Position numbers and translations under genes: made by a program. A stretch of 39,649 nt of DNA from contig CANFGH010000019.1 in assembly GCA_947446285.1 (NCBI GenBank), forward strand, positions 1 through 39,649. The letters run 5' to 3'. Below, in pieces: positions 18,715 through 27,347 of this stretch. Numbering within the stretch: position 1 is the stretch's first letter; every line of letters begins with the position of its first letter. Below the pieces are notes generated by a model. The model had not been told where the DNA came from, made no database searches, and worked only from the letters and a program-made list of their open reading frames with translations. This DNA comes from Chloroflexota bacterium. GTDB lineage: Bacteria > Chloroflexota > UBA11872 > UBA12225.

Positions 18715-19758
18715 ATGAATCCTCCTGAAGAAGCCGTTGGATCTTCACTACGCCGCGCCGTCGTGATCGGTGCCGGACCGGCCGGACTGTCCGCAGCCTC
18801 CCGCCTCGCGCTCGCAGGAGTCGATGTGACGGTCCTCGAAAAGAGCCGTGGCATCGGCGGGCGGGTTGCAACTCGGCGAACACGGGACGGACTTGCATTC
18901 GACCACGGGGCACAATTCGTCACTGCGCGCGGCGCCTCGTTCGGCGCATTCCTGCAGGGGGCGTCCGAGATCGGATGTGCGTCGGAATGGAACCCGATCA
19001 CCGATCCGTCCCGGTTCCGCGTCGCCACCGGCTCGACCGACCCCGCCCTGTCGGGACCAGCTTCACACTGGTTTGTCGGAACCCCCGGGATGTCCTCGCT
19101 GTTCAAGCACCTCGCTGCCGGATTGACGATCCGAACCGAGGTGACCGTGACGCGGGTGGACCTGACCGAACACGAGGTATGGGTAGACGTCATCGAATCC
19201 GAACACGGCCCACATCGTAGCGGCCCATTCGACGCGGCGATCATTGCTATTCCGGCAGCCCAAGCCAGCGCAGTTGCCGGGCACCTTGACGGTGTCGCCG
19301 CTTCACTCGCAAGGGTTGTCATCACCCCATGCTGGGCACTGATGCTGGCCTTCTCTGGCGACCTGCAGATGCCATCGGACGTGGTCCGTCGGTCCGAAGG
19401 CCCAATCGCATGGGTTGCTCGAAATACGTCCAAGCCCGGGCGCGCGCCGGACGTCACCACACTCGTGGTCCACGCATCGCCGGAGTGGACCCGGGAGCAT
19501 CTCGAAGACGATCCCGGAACCGTGGCCACTCAGCTGTTCGACGCGCTGCCGGCGGTCGTTGGAAGGACATTGCCCGATCCGCAACACGCCGTCTCCCACC
19601 GGTGGCGGTACGCCCAGACCGCGGTGCCCCTTGCCTCGCCGTTTCTCGAAGCGGTCAACGGGAGGGTCCTCATCGGGGGTGACTGGGCGACCGGGGCCCG
19701 AGTCGAAGCGGCATGGGACAGTGGCGAAGCAATGGCCTCACGCCTGCTCGGCCAGTAA
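18715..19758 (+). CDS. NAD(P)/FAD-dependent oxidoreductase (renalase-like)
   Basis: Rossmann motif AVVIGAGPAGLSAASRLALAGVDVTVLEKSRGIGGRVATRR; C-terminal LIGGDWATGARVEAAWDSGEAMA. ORF open from 18433. Confidence 0.88.
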   Translation: MNPPEEAVGSSLRRAVVIGAGPAGLSAASRLALAGVDVTVLEKSRGIGGRVATRRTRDGLAFDHGAQFVTARGASFGAFLQGASEIGCASEWNPITDPSRFRVATGSTDPALSGPASHWFVGTPGMSSLFKHLAAGLTIRTEVTVTRVDLTEHEVWVDVIESEHGPHRSGPFDAAIIAIPAAQASAVAGHLDGVAASLARVVITPCWALMLAFSGDLQMPSDVVRRSEGPIAWVARNTSKPGRAPDVTTLVVHASPEWTREHLEDDPGTVATQLFDALPAVVGRTLPDPQHAVSHRWRYAQTAVPLASPFLEAVNGRVLIGGDWATGARVEAAWDSGEAMASRLLGQ

Positions 19759-19780
19759 GCCCAATTCTCGCGCTTTGGGC
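19759..19780. terminator. Hairpin filling the convergent intergenic gap
   Basis: GCCCAA-N10-TTGGGC occupies the entire 22-nt gap. Confidence 0.5.
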
Positions 19781-20230
19781 CTAACCCTGCATGTACGCCA
19801 GGATGCCACCCATGAGCACACAGTTCAGGATGTCGTTCCCAACCTCAAGCGCCCACACGCCGAACCCATGCCCACCGAACAGGCGGTGGCCCAACGGGGC
19901 AGTTGCAGTGAACCCCACCCCGGCAACAAGCCCTACGATAAGTCCATCTACGACCCCGAATGGCGTCGCAATCCCGGCGCGAATCGCCAGATTGATCACC
20001 ACCGCCATTGCGGCCGCCTGAACGATCTGTGCGACAAAGGTAGACCTAAAGACGACCCCCATGGACAGGTTGCCACCGGGGTTCGTGGTCGATCCCGGTT
20101 CGTGACCCATAAGACGCCACCATAGTGGGAAGAAGGTCTTCGGACCGAACCACAAGCCACCCGAAACCGTTCCCACAACGCCGGCAACAACGACGCCGAT
20201 CCAATTGATTCCGTCAAGCATTCGCACCAC
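19781..20230 (-). CDS. DUF1761 family membrane protein
   Basis: INWIGVVVAGVVGTVSGGLWFGPKTFFPLWWRLMG and further TM segments. Confidence 0.75.
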   Translation of the reverse strand: MVRMLDGINWIGVVVAGVVGTVSGGLWFGPKTFFPLWWRLMGHEPGSTTNPGGNLSMGVVFRSTFVAQIVQAAAMAVVINLAIRAGIATPFGVVDGLIVGLVAGVGFTATAPLGHRLFGGHGFGVWALEVGNDILNCVLMGGILAYMQG

Positions 20231-20332
20231 TCCGACCGTTGCAATCGCCGCTCCTCACGGGAGGTGCGCCGTATCGACGATTGGGAAACGACCGGGACCA
20301 ACTCATGGTTTCCTTGACAGGACCTCCCACTC

Positions 20333-21880
20333 TTAGGCGAGGCCATCCAGGAACGTCTCGGCCTCCGCCAAGACCGCCGCGCGTCGGTCTGAATTCCACG
20401 TGCCAAGGGTTCGGTACGGCATCGCCATGCGTGGGTTTCCCTTCAGGATGTCCTCATTCCGGATGAGAAAGGCCCAGTACAGGTAATTGAATGGGCACGC
20501 CGTCGGCCCGGATTTCGCCTTTACGTCGTAGCGGCACCCCCCGCAGTAGTCCGACATGCGGTCGATGTACGCCCCAGAAGCTGCGTACGGCTTCGACGCG
20601 ATGATCCCGCCGTCGGCCCAAGTCGCCATCCCATGAGTGTTCGGCAGCTCGACCCACTCGAAGGCATCGGCGAAGACCGCGAGGTACCACGCCTCCACGT
20701 CAGCGGGACGTACCCCGGCCAACATCGCGAAATTGCCTGTGACCATCAGTCGCTGGATGTGGTGCGCATAGGCATGGCGACGCACCTGATCCACGGAATC
20801 CGCGAGGCATCGCATCGGGGTCTGCGCCGTCCAATAGAAATCCGGTAGCGGGCGTGACGCACCAAGTGCGTTCGACGCCGCGTATTCCGGACCGAGGTGC
20901 CAGTACATCCCGCGAACGTACTCGCGCCAACCAAGCACCTGCCGCACGAACCCCTCCACGGCATTCAGTGGCGCACGCCCGGCACGGAATTCCGCCTCGG
21001 CGGCATCGCAGACCTCGCGGGGCAGCAGCAGGCCAACGTTGAGGTATGGCGAGATTGTCGAGTGGAACAGGAATGGCGCGCCGTGCCTCATCGCATCCTG
21101 GTAGTCACCAAACGATGGCAGGCAGGTCATCAGAAAGTCGTCAAGGACGACCAAGGCCTCGTCGCGCGTCACCGCCCACCCGAACGGGTTGAGATCGCCA
21201 AAGCCATGCGGGAACCGCTCTGCGACGAGATCGATGACTTGCCGCGTCATCACGTCTGGAGCCGGTCGAGACCTTGCCGGAATCGGTAGGCGCGACGGCA
21301 AGGCACGACGGTTCTCGGCATCGAGGTTCCACTGGCTCCCAACCGGGTCGGCACCATCCATCAGGATGCCCGTCTCTCGGCGCATCTCCCGGTAGAAGAA
21401 CTCCATCCGGTACGTCTTCCGGCCGCTCGCCCATCGATCAAACCGCGCGTGTGACGCGATGAACCGGTTGTCCTCGCGCATCTCCACAGGGATGCCGAGG
21501 GAGGCCTCCCAAGAATCAATCAGCCGTCGAACACGCCATTCCCCGGCCTCGGTAACGATCAGTCGCGTTGCGTCGTGGCGCGCAACGGCCCGCGCAACCT
21601 CGCCGGTAAATGTGCCCGTGTTGGCCGGGTCATCAAGCCGGACATAGTCGACCCGGACACCATCGGCACGCAACTCCTCGGCGAAGTGGCGCATCGCCGC
21701 GAGTATGAACACCAGCTTTTGGCGGTGATGGGGGACGTAAGTCGCTTCCTCCTGCACCTCAACCATCAGGACAACCTGGGCGGGGTCTCCCGGACGAAGG
21801 TCGGACAGAGAGGACAGGCCCCGTGTGAGTTGATCCCCAAGGATGAGCCGGACGGTAGTCACGCTCAAAGTATCGGCCAT
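20333..21880 (-). CDS. Cryptochrome/photolyase, FeS-BCP / PhrB-like ((6-4) photolyase type)
   Basis: TVRLILGDQLTRGLSSL; GWREYVRGMYWHLGPEY; NFAMLAGVRPADVEAWYLAVFADAFEWVELPNTHGMATWADGG; four candidate Fe-S cysteines in MRCLADS, DYCGGCRY, TACPFNY. Confidence 0.95.
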   Translation of the reverse strand: MADTLSVTTVRLILGDQLTRGLSSLSDLRPGDPAQVVLMVEVQEEATYVPHHRQKLVFILAAMRHFAEELRADGVRVDYVRLDDPANTGTFTGEVARAVARHDATRLIVTEAGEWRVRRLIDSWEASLGIPVEMREDNRFIASHARFDRWASGRKTYRMEFFYREMRRETGILMDGADPVGSQWNLDAENRRALPSRLPIPARSRPAPDVMTRQVIDLVAERFPHGFGDLNPFGWAVTRDEALVVLDDFLMTCLPSFGDYQDAMRHGAPFLFHSTISPYLNVGLLLPREVCDAAEAEFRAGRAPLNAVEGFVRQVLGWREYVRGMYWHLGPEYAASNALGASRPLPDFYWTAQTPMRCLADSVDQVRRHAYAHHIQRLMVTGNFAMLAGVRPADVEAWYLAVFADAFEWVELPNTHGMATWADGGIIASKPYAASGAYIDRMSDYCGGCRYDVKAKSGPTACPFNYLYWAFLIRNEDILKGNPRMAMPYRTLGTWNSDRRAAVLAEAETFLDGLA

Positions 21881-22081
21881 TCCCGCACCAGGAATTGGTC
21901 CGGCCTGAATCAGGAACTGAAGTTGTGCCCGCCTGCGAAGGGTCGCGCAGGCCTCGTGAGCGTGTCTACACCGGACGCGGTGCGATCAGCAAAACTTCGC
22001 GCAACTTCGAGGCGCATGCCGCGCCGAAGGACGCCGAAATCCGTGGAGATGCGTCATGCACAGTCACACGGACTGGGAGAG

Positions 22082-23263
22082 CTAGAAGCCTGGGGAAAGG
22101 CCAGCCAGACTGCGTTGCCAGGCACCGCGACGGTGGAGCCAGAGCAAGGCGCCGGCAGTCGCGATCGGAACGCCATCCGGGCAGACGGCACTGATCAGAC
22201 GCCAAAGCGGAGCGGCCGAGTTCACCAAAGCGTCGGTCGACGCCTCCAAGGCAAGGTGGTAGCCGAGAGGTTCGGGAGATACGAGGACCGCCTCCGGCGA
22301 CCACCGCGCACCGCCAATGAGCGCGGCGCACGCGCTCACGAACGCCTGCACCACCCGTCGATCCAGCGTTCCGTTGCTCTGCCGGAACTCGATGATGTCC
22401 TTTTCACGCGAACCCACGTCCGTCAGGTTCAAGACAGCGTGCCTCGACGTTCCAGCTCGGTCGAATGACTGCGCAGGTTCATCGAAGGTCCAATACTCGC
22501 CAAGCCGTGGTGGCGAGTGCCGATAGATGAATGGTTGTCCTCGGTGGCACCCTCCCTCGGCACTTGCCATGCGGAAGAGAACATCCTCGAAGCACGCATT
22601 GGCAAGTACTGCGAGGCGGGTAATCCGCGTCAGGAACGCGTCCTGCCTGCCTTTCGCCGACGCAGCATCCTGCCCGTCCCGCAACGCATCAGCAGCGAAG
22701 TGCACATGAAACCCACATTTCCCACTCACGTCGGCCCCGCATGCACGCAAGACCTCGAGAACTGTCGAAACCTGTTCCCATGTCTCCGGCGTATCAGAAA
22801 GTGGCGGAGACACGACTTCCCCTCCAAGTGGGGAGGATGTGCCTGGCCACGCCTCGCTGCCGCCAAGTTCCCAAGTCAATGCCGGATCAACTTCAACCGT
22901 CCATGACGCAGGCGACCGGGGGGTGTGGCGCCGTCGCGGTTCCGCAACCGCCGTGATGCCTCGTGCGTGCAATTCACTTGCGACCCACTCGCGATTTGCC
23001 GCTCCGAATTCAATTTCCAAGCCAAACGTCCACGTCTGCGTGATATCGCGACGCGACGGCCAGAGTCCGAAGACTTCCTCAGTCCGGTAGAGAGCGGTGA
23101 AGTCCTCGGACACACCTTGGCGATTCAGCCACCAGTAAACCGGCGCCGCACCCTCAGGCAGGCACACAAGAGAGCCGTCAGCTGTCTCAAAATAGTTGAA
23201 GGGCTGAGCCGCGGAGGCGCCGGGTGCCTGTGATGTGCCAATGGCACCTGTCATGAATCCCAC
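22082..23263 (-). CDS. Amidoligase_2 family enzyme (glutamine synthetase-fold COOH-NH2 ligase)
   Basis: TFGLEIEF; WTVEVDPALTWE; GGEVVSPPL; CGFHVHFAADAL; DIIEFRQSNGTLDRRVVQAFVSACAALI. Confidence 0.85.
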   Translation of the reverse strand: MGFMTGAIGTSQAPGASAAQPFNYFETADGSLVCLPEGAAPVYWWLNRQGVSEDFTALYRTEEVFGLWPSRRDITQTWTFGLEIEFGAANREWVASELHARGITAVAEPRRRHTPRSPASWTVEVDPALTWELGGSEAWPGTSSPLGGEVVSPPLSDTPETWEQVSTVLEVLRACGADVSGKCGFHVHFAADALRDGQDAASAKGRQDAFLTRITRLAVLANACFEDVLFRMASAEGGCHRGQPFIYRHSPPRLGEYWTFDEPAQSFDRAGTSRHAVLNLTDVGSREKDIIEFRQSNGTLDRRVVQAFVSACAALIGGARWSPEAVLVSPEPLGYHLALEASTDALVNSAAPLWRLISAVCPDGVPIATAGALLWLHRRGAWQRSLAGLSPGF

Positions 23264-23289
23264 CCTTAAACTGGCGTATCAGCGTGACT

Positions 23290-23302
23290 CACGGGTACCG
23301 TG
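23290..23302. promoter_or_regulatory. Candidate operator dyad in divergent amidoligase/aroQ intergenic region
   Basis: CACGG-GTA-CCGTG, 5-bp arms, in a ~50-bp divergent gap. Confidence 0.35.
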
Positions 23303-23312
23303 TCTCATTACC

Positions 23313-23768
23313 ATGACACTAAGAAACCGTTTCTTGATACTGCACGGCCCCAATCTCAATCTTCTTGGAACCCGTGAGCCTGGCATCTACGGGTCCCTCA
23401 CCATTCATGACATCGACGAACACATTCGGGGACTGTCAGTGGAGCTTGAAGTGGATGTGGAGTGCCACCAGTCCAACCATGAAGGTGCACTGATCGACCT
23501 GATGCACGGCGCGATCGGCCATGTTGACGGGTGCATCATCAATGCCGGGGCATACACCCATACCAGCATCGCCCTTCATGACTGCATCAAAGCAGTGCCG
23601 TACCCCACCATCGAAGTCCACCTTTCGAACATTCATGCGCGGGAGCCATTCCGCCACGTCTCGCGACTTGGCCCGGCCGTGCGCGCATCGATTGCGGGGT
23701 TCGGATGGCGCAGCTACACCGCCGCACTGCGTGCACTGGTGGAGCAGCTGCGTGAGGCCGACGCCTGA
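23313..23768 (+). CDS. aroQ: 3-dehydroquinate dehydratase, type II
   Basis: FLILHGPNLNLLGTREPGIYG; CHQSNHEGALIDLMHGA; INAGAYTHTSIALHDCI; EVHLSNIHAREPFRHVS. Confidence 0.97.
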   Translation: MTLRNRFLILHGPNLNLLGTREPGIYGSLTIHDIDEHIRGLSVELEVDVECHQSNHEGALIDLMHGAIGHVDGCIINAGAYTHTSIALHDCIKAVPYPTIEVHLSNIHAREPFRHVSRLGPAVRASIAGFGWRSYTAALRALVEQLREADA

Positions 23769-23802
23769 TACCCGGGAGTCCTCACGCAACAATCCCGGCC
23801 CG

Positions 23803-24186
23803 TTACTCCCCTGTCCACCCGTACCGTTCACGCAGGATGCGTTGAAGGTCCGGTGGTTGCCACCCGGCGGGTTTGAGCCACTTGCCGTCCGCCCGGCGCG
23901 AACCACCACGTTTGGCCATGTTCGAACGATGAACTTCCCCAAAGAAGGGCTCGATGTCGATGCCAAGGGAGACCGCGGCGCCATACGTGACGTAGAGCAG
24001 GTCGCAGAGCGCGTCAATCGTGCCAACAACATCGCCGGCACGGGCCGCCTCGGCGAATTCGGAGGCTTCCTCCTCAATCAACTGGATCCGAAGTTCGGCC
24101 GGAAAGTTGCCTTCATCTAACGACCCCGGTGCACCAAGCTCGAACGCTTCGTGAAACTCCAGTACCTGCCGTTGCGCCTCGTTCAT
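23803..24186 (-). CDS. MazG-like / PRA-PH-like nucleotide pyrophosphohydrolase
   Basis: LRIQLIEEEASEFAEAARAGDVVGTIDALCDLLYVTYGAAVSLGID (EExxE...D motif). Confidence 0.8.
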   Translation of the reverse strand: MNEAQRQVLEFHEAFELGAPGSLDEGNFPAELRIQLIEEEASEFAEAARAGDVVGTIDALCDLLYVTYGAAVSLGIDIEPFFGEVHRSNMAKRGGSRRADGKWLKPAGWQPPDLQRILRERYGWTGE

Positions 24187-24365
24187 GGATCCATCCCTCC
24201 ATCCATCACCGGCCCGCCGGCCTCAGATCGGACACTGCACCGTTGCAACGATTGGCATCGGGACCGTGCCACGCACTCCCAGTGGATCAGGGTCCGCGCC
24301 ACATCGGTACCATGACCGTAAAGACCACCGGGAGACGCGCCCGAAAGCGTCAAGGATCTACCGAC

Positions 24366-25604
24366 ATGACGACACCGTCGACACACGCGGGCACACCGGC
24401 CCTGGCGAACCTCGATAGCCTCTACAGCCAGATTGCCGCCCCACTTCCGCCAGTCCAGTTCACCGGGGCGACGGGTGCGCGCTACAACATGGGCGCCGGC
24501 CAACCCGATCCCGCCTCTCTCCCCAAGATGGAGCTGATCGAAACCCTTGAGGGAATCTTCTCCGGACCTGAAGGCGACCTTGCGTTGATGTACGGCGATG
24601 CCGCCGGTTTCATTGGCCTGCGGGAAGTCCTGGCCGCGAAACTCAAGCGGTGGGAAGGCATTGAGACCAACCCCAAGGAATTGCTGATCGTCAACGGGTC
24701 GAACCACGGCTTGGCAACCGTTGCCCAGGCATTCCTGAACGTTGGCGATACTGCCATCTGTGAAGCCCCGACGTTCATGGGCGGGCTCCGGCCATTGCGC
24801 CAGTTGCAGGCAAAGGTCCACGGCATTCCGCTTGACGACGACGGCATGCGGATCGACCTCCTCGAAGCCAAGCTCAAGGAACTCGTCGACGCCGGAACAC
24901 CAGCAAAGCTCGTCTACACCATCCCGAACTTCCACAATCCGGCCGGTGTCAATCTTTCCCTTTCCCGGAGACACCGTCTCGCCGAACTTGCCGACCTCTT
25001 CAATTTCGTCATCCTGGAGGACGACGCGTACGGCGAACTCCGGTTCAGTGGGGAGCACATAGCCGCCATCTACACCATGGCGACACCGGGCCGGGTCGTT
25101 CGGTCGGCTACCCTCTCGAAGATTCTCTCCGCAGGCATGCGCGTTGGCTATCTCCTTGCCCCTGAACCGGTCATTGCCCGCCTGAACGCGATGAAACTGG
25201 ACGGTGGTGCAAGTCCGTTCACAAACCGACTGGCCGCCGGCTATTACTCGCAACACGGCGACGCGCATATCCATCAACTGATCGGCATCTACCGGCACAA
25301 GCGTGATGCACTGGTCCGTGGCCTCGAGGAAGGCTTCGCCGACGCGCCTGCCCTAAAGCCGGTCTGGCGCATCCCGAACGGCGGCTTCTTTCTTTGGATG
25401 AGACTTCCTGATGGCGTTGACCCCGTGAAAGTTGCCAAGGAAGCCGGCGACCGCGGTGTTGCGTACGTCGGCGGGCCTGCCTTCTTCGCCGACGGCAGCG
25501 GACGTGAGTACATCCGTCTGGCTTGGAGCATGCTTTCCGAACCCGACTTGGTGACTGCGGGCCACCTCGTGGCGGAAAGCATCAAGGTCGCCGCCCACTC
25601 GTAA
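24366..25604 (+). CDS. PLP-dependent aminotransferase, class I/II (2-aminoadipate/MocR-C-like)
   Basis: YNMGAGQPDPASLP; YTIPNFHNPAGVNLSLSRRHRL; ILEDDAYGELRF; SATLSKILSAGMRVGYLLAP (Lys). Confidence 0.93.
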   Translation: MTTPSTHAGTPALANLDSLYSQIAAPLPPVQFTGATGARYNMGAGQPDPASLPKMELIETLEGIFSGPEGDLALMYGDAAGFIGLREVLAAKLKRWEGIETNPKELLIVNGSNHGLATVAQAFLNVGDTAICEAPTFMGGLRPLRQLQAKVHGIPLDDDGMRIDLLEAKLKELVDAGTPAKLVYTIPNFHNPAGVNLSLSRRHRLAELADLFNFVILEDDAYGELRFSGEHIAAIYTMATPGRVVRSATLSKILSAGMRVGYLLAPEPVIARLNAMKLDGGASPFTNRLAAGYYSQHGDAHIHQLIGIYRHKRDALVRGLEEGFADAPALKPVWRIPNGGFFLWMRLPDGVDPVKVAKEAGDRGVAYVGGPAFFADGSGREYIRLAWSMLSEPDLVTAGHLVAESIKVAAHS

Positions 25605-25668
25605 CGCTATCCGCGGGGCGTGCCTGCAATCAATCCCCTTCTGGCTGCAAATCATCAACGTGCACGTA

Positions 25669-25708
25669 CAGACCGGGACCAACGGATCAATCCGCGGGTC
25701 CCGGTCTG
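25669..25708. terminator. Strong bidirectional hairpin between convergent genes
   Basis: CAGACCGGGACC-aa-CGGAT-ca-ATCCG-cg-GGTCCCGGTCTG; 12 + 5 bp stem. Confidence 0.8.
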
Positions 25709-25710
25709 CA

Positions 25711-26493
25711 TCATGCGCGCATCGCTGTCAGGTTCCCGGACTGGTATCTGCGCAGGCCGACAGTGAACGTTGTTACGGCAACACTGATCGACCCGATGGT
25801 CCCCGCAAGGAGAACCAGCGCCCAACCCCAATCCCATTCGTGCAACAAGCTGACTGGGATGTACGCCACAAACCCTGCCGGAACCACCGTGTAGAGGACT
25901 ACCTTGACGGCGCCGGTGAAGAGTTTCTCGGGATAGGTCGCAAACGTGATCAGTCCGAAGATCAGCTGATCTGACAACGTCTCGGCACGCCCGGTCCAGA
26001 ACGCCAGTGAGTTGACTGCAATGGCGTACGACACAAAGATTGTTGTGGCAATTAGCGACAATCCCACAAACGCGACGGCATCCATCGGCGTCGGCGAAGC
26101 AAGGAAGGCAAACACCGCTACTCCAAACAGGGCATCTCCCCAACCTGAGGTGTCCATTCGGCTCACCACCAGATGCAGGATCACGGGTTTGGGTAACACG
26201 AGATAGAAGTCGAGTTCACCACGGGCTATTCGAGAGGCCAACGTGAACGCGCCACCTGCTAGCCCAACGGCCAACCCGAACGCCGTCGCACAGATACTCC
26301 ACACAATCACGATGTCCCGGAACCCATAGCCGTCAACACTCGGGAACCGCGTAAAGAACAGCCACCAGAACACGACCCAGATTGCATCGTTGATGACCAT
26401 TCCAAGTACCGCCGAAAAGAATGCAGCGCGGTATGCCAGTGTGATCCGGAGGTTCGCCCACACGTAGGCCCCTGTGAACCGTACGACGTTCAT
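25711..26493 (-). CDS. ABC-2 type permease (PF06182-like)
   Basis: FTGAYVWANLRITLAYRAAFFSAVLGMVINDAIWVVFWWLFF; six-TM-like hydrophobic pattern. ORF open to 26550. Confidence 0.85.
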   Translation of the reverse strand: MNVVRFTGAYVWANLRITLAYRAAFFSAVLGMVINDAIWVVFWWLFFTRFPSVDGYGFRDIVIVWSICATAFGLAVGLAGGAFTLASRIARGELDFYLVLPKPVILHLVVSRMDTSGWGDALFGVAVFAFLASPTPMDAVAFVGLSLIATTIFVSYAIAVNSLAFWTGRAETLSDQLIFGLITFATYPEKLFTGAVKVVLYTVVPAGFVAYIPVSLLHEWDWGWALVLLAGTIGSISVAVTTFTVGLRRYQSGNLTAMRA

Positions 26494-26501
26494 CACTCGC
26501 G

Positions 26502-27347
26502 TCAACCACCCTGTGCCGTGACCCGACGTCGTGCCACGCCATATTCCCACCAGACCAGACCCCCCGCGAGGGCCAGTGATCCACCTAGCATCGTGAAGAG
26601 ACCGGGCACCTCCGCAAGACCGGATGAGAGAACCAAGCGCGCTGGCCCATGGATCATCGCCGCGAATGGCAATGCCCGTGCAATGGCACCAATCGTGTCT
26701 GGGAAGAGGTCGATGGGGATGAGAAGTCCCCCCAGGATCATCGAGACCCGGGTGTAGATCAGGTAGATCGAACTCGTGTCCTCGATCCAGAACGCGCCCA
26801 ATCCGATGCCGAGAACCATCACGAAATCAAGGAGCATGGCCACCAGCGACGCAGTCAGACCGACAAGCAACGGTACCGGCCCGACCGGAATGGCACCGAC
26901 AGAGAGCAGGGCAAACACGCCGCCAACCAGTAGGGCGAAGGCAAATCGAACCAACCGCTCGGCAAGGTAGGCGCCAAAGTGAGCGCTGACGTATCCGCCC
27001 GGACGGACGAGCGCGTAAGCGAGGTCACCAGTGCGGACATCAGTGTCAATCTTGCGTGCGAATGCCACCCGAGAGGTGATGAACGCCTCGGTTAGAACGA
27101 GGTACCAGATAACTTGCGCAAGCGTGTATCCGCCCAACGTGTGAGCACCCTGGAAGCGAAAGGTCGCTTGCCAGAGCTGCGTAAGGACGAACAGCAAAAC
27201 GGCCAGGATGATGCCCCCGAGCGCGACTTCGCCAAGGTAGGCCATCTGATCACGCAAATGGACCACAAAGTAGGCCTGGATCACCCGCATCCGATATGCC
27301 GCAATTCCGACGACGCCACGCCCACCGCGACCCCGCACAGACGTCAC
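26502..27347 (-). CDS. ABC-2 type permease (PF06182-like)
   Basis: MRVIQAYFVVHLRDQMAYLGEVALGGIILAVLLFVLTQLW; GTG start overlaps the ATPase stop (GTGA). ORF open to 27506. Confidence 0.82.
   Translation of the reverse strand: MTSVRGRGGRGVVGIAAYRMRVIQAYFVVHLRDQMAYLGEVALGGIILAVLLFVLTQLWQATFRFQGAHTLGGYTLAQVIWYLVLTEAFITSRVAFARKIDTDVRTGDLAYALVRPGGYVSAHFGAYLAERLVRFAFALLVGGVFALLSVGAIPVGPVPLLVGLTASLVAMLLDFVMVLGIGLGAFWIEDTSSIYLIYTRVSMILGGLLIPIDLFPDTIGAIARALPFAAMIHGPARLVLSSGLAEVPGLFTMLGGSLALAGGLVWWEYGVARRRVTAQGG

Noticed and set aside
18585-19529. 314-aa minus ORF antisense to the FAD oxidoreductase
   Set aside because: Shadow ORF; the opposite strand has a clear Rossmann-fold protein.
21914-21925. 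Possible LexA-like site GAACTGAAGTTG upstream of the FeS photolyase
   Set aside because: Mismatched half-site (GTTG) and no CG flanks; too weak to claim SOS control without binding data.
24183-25298. 371-aa minus-strand ORF antisense to the aminotransferase
   Set aside because: GC-frame shadow ORF of a clear conserved gene; no recognisable motif.
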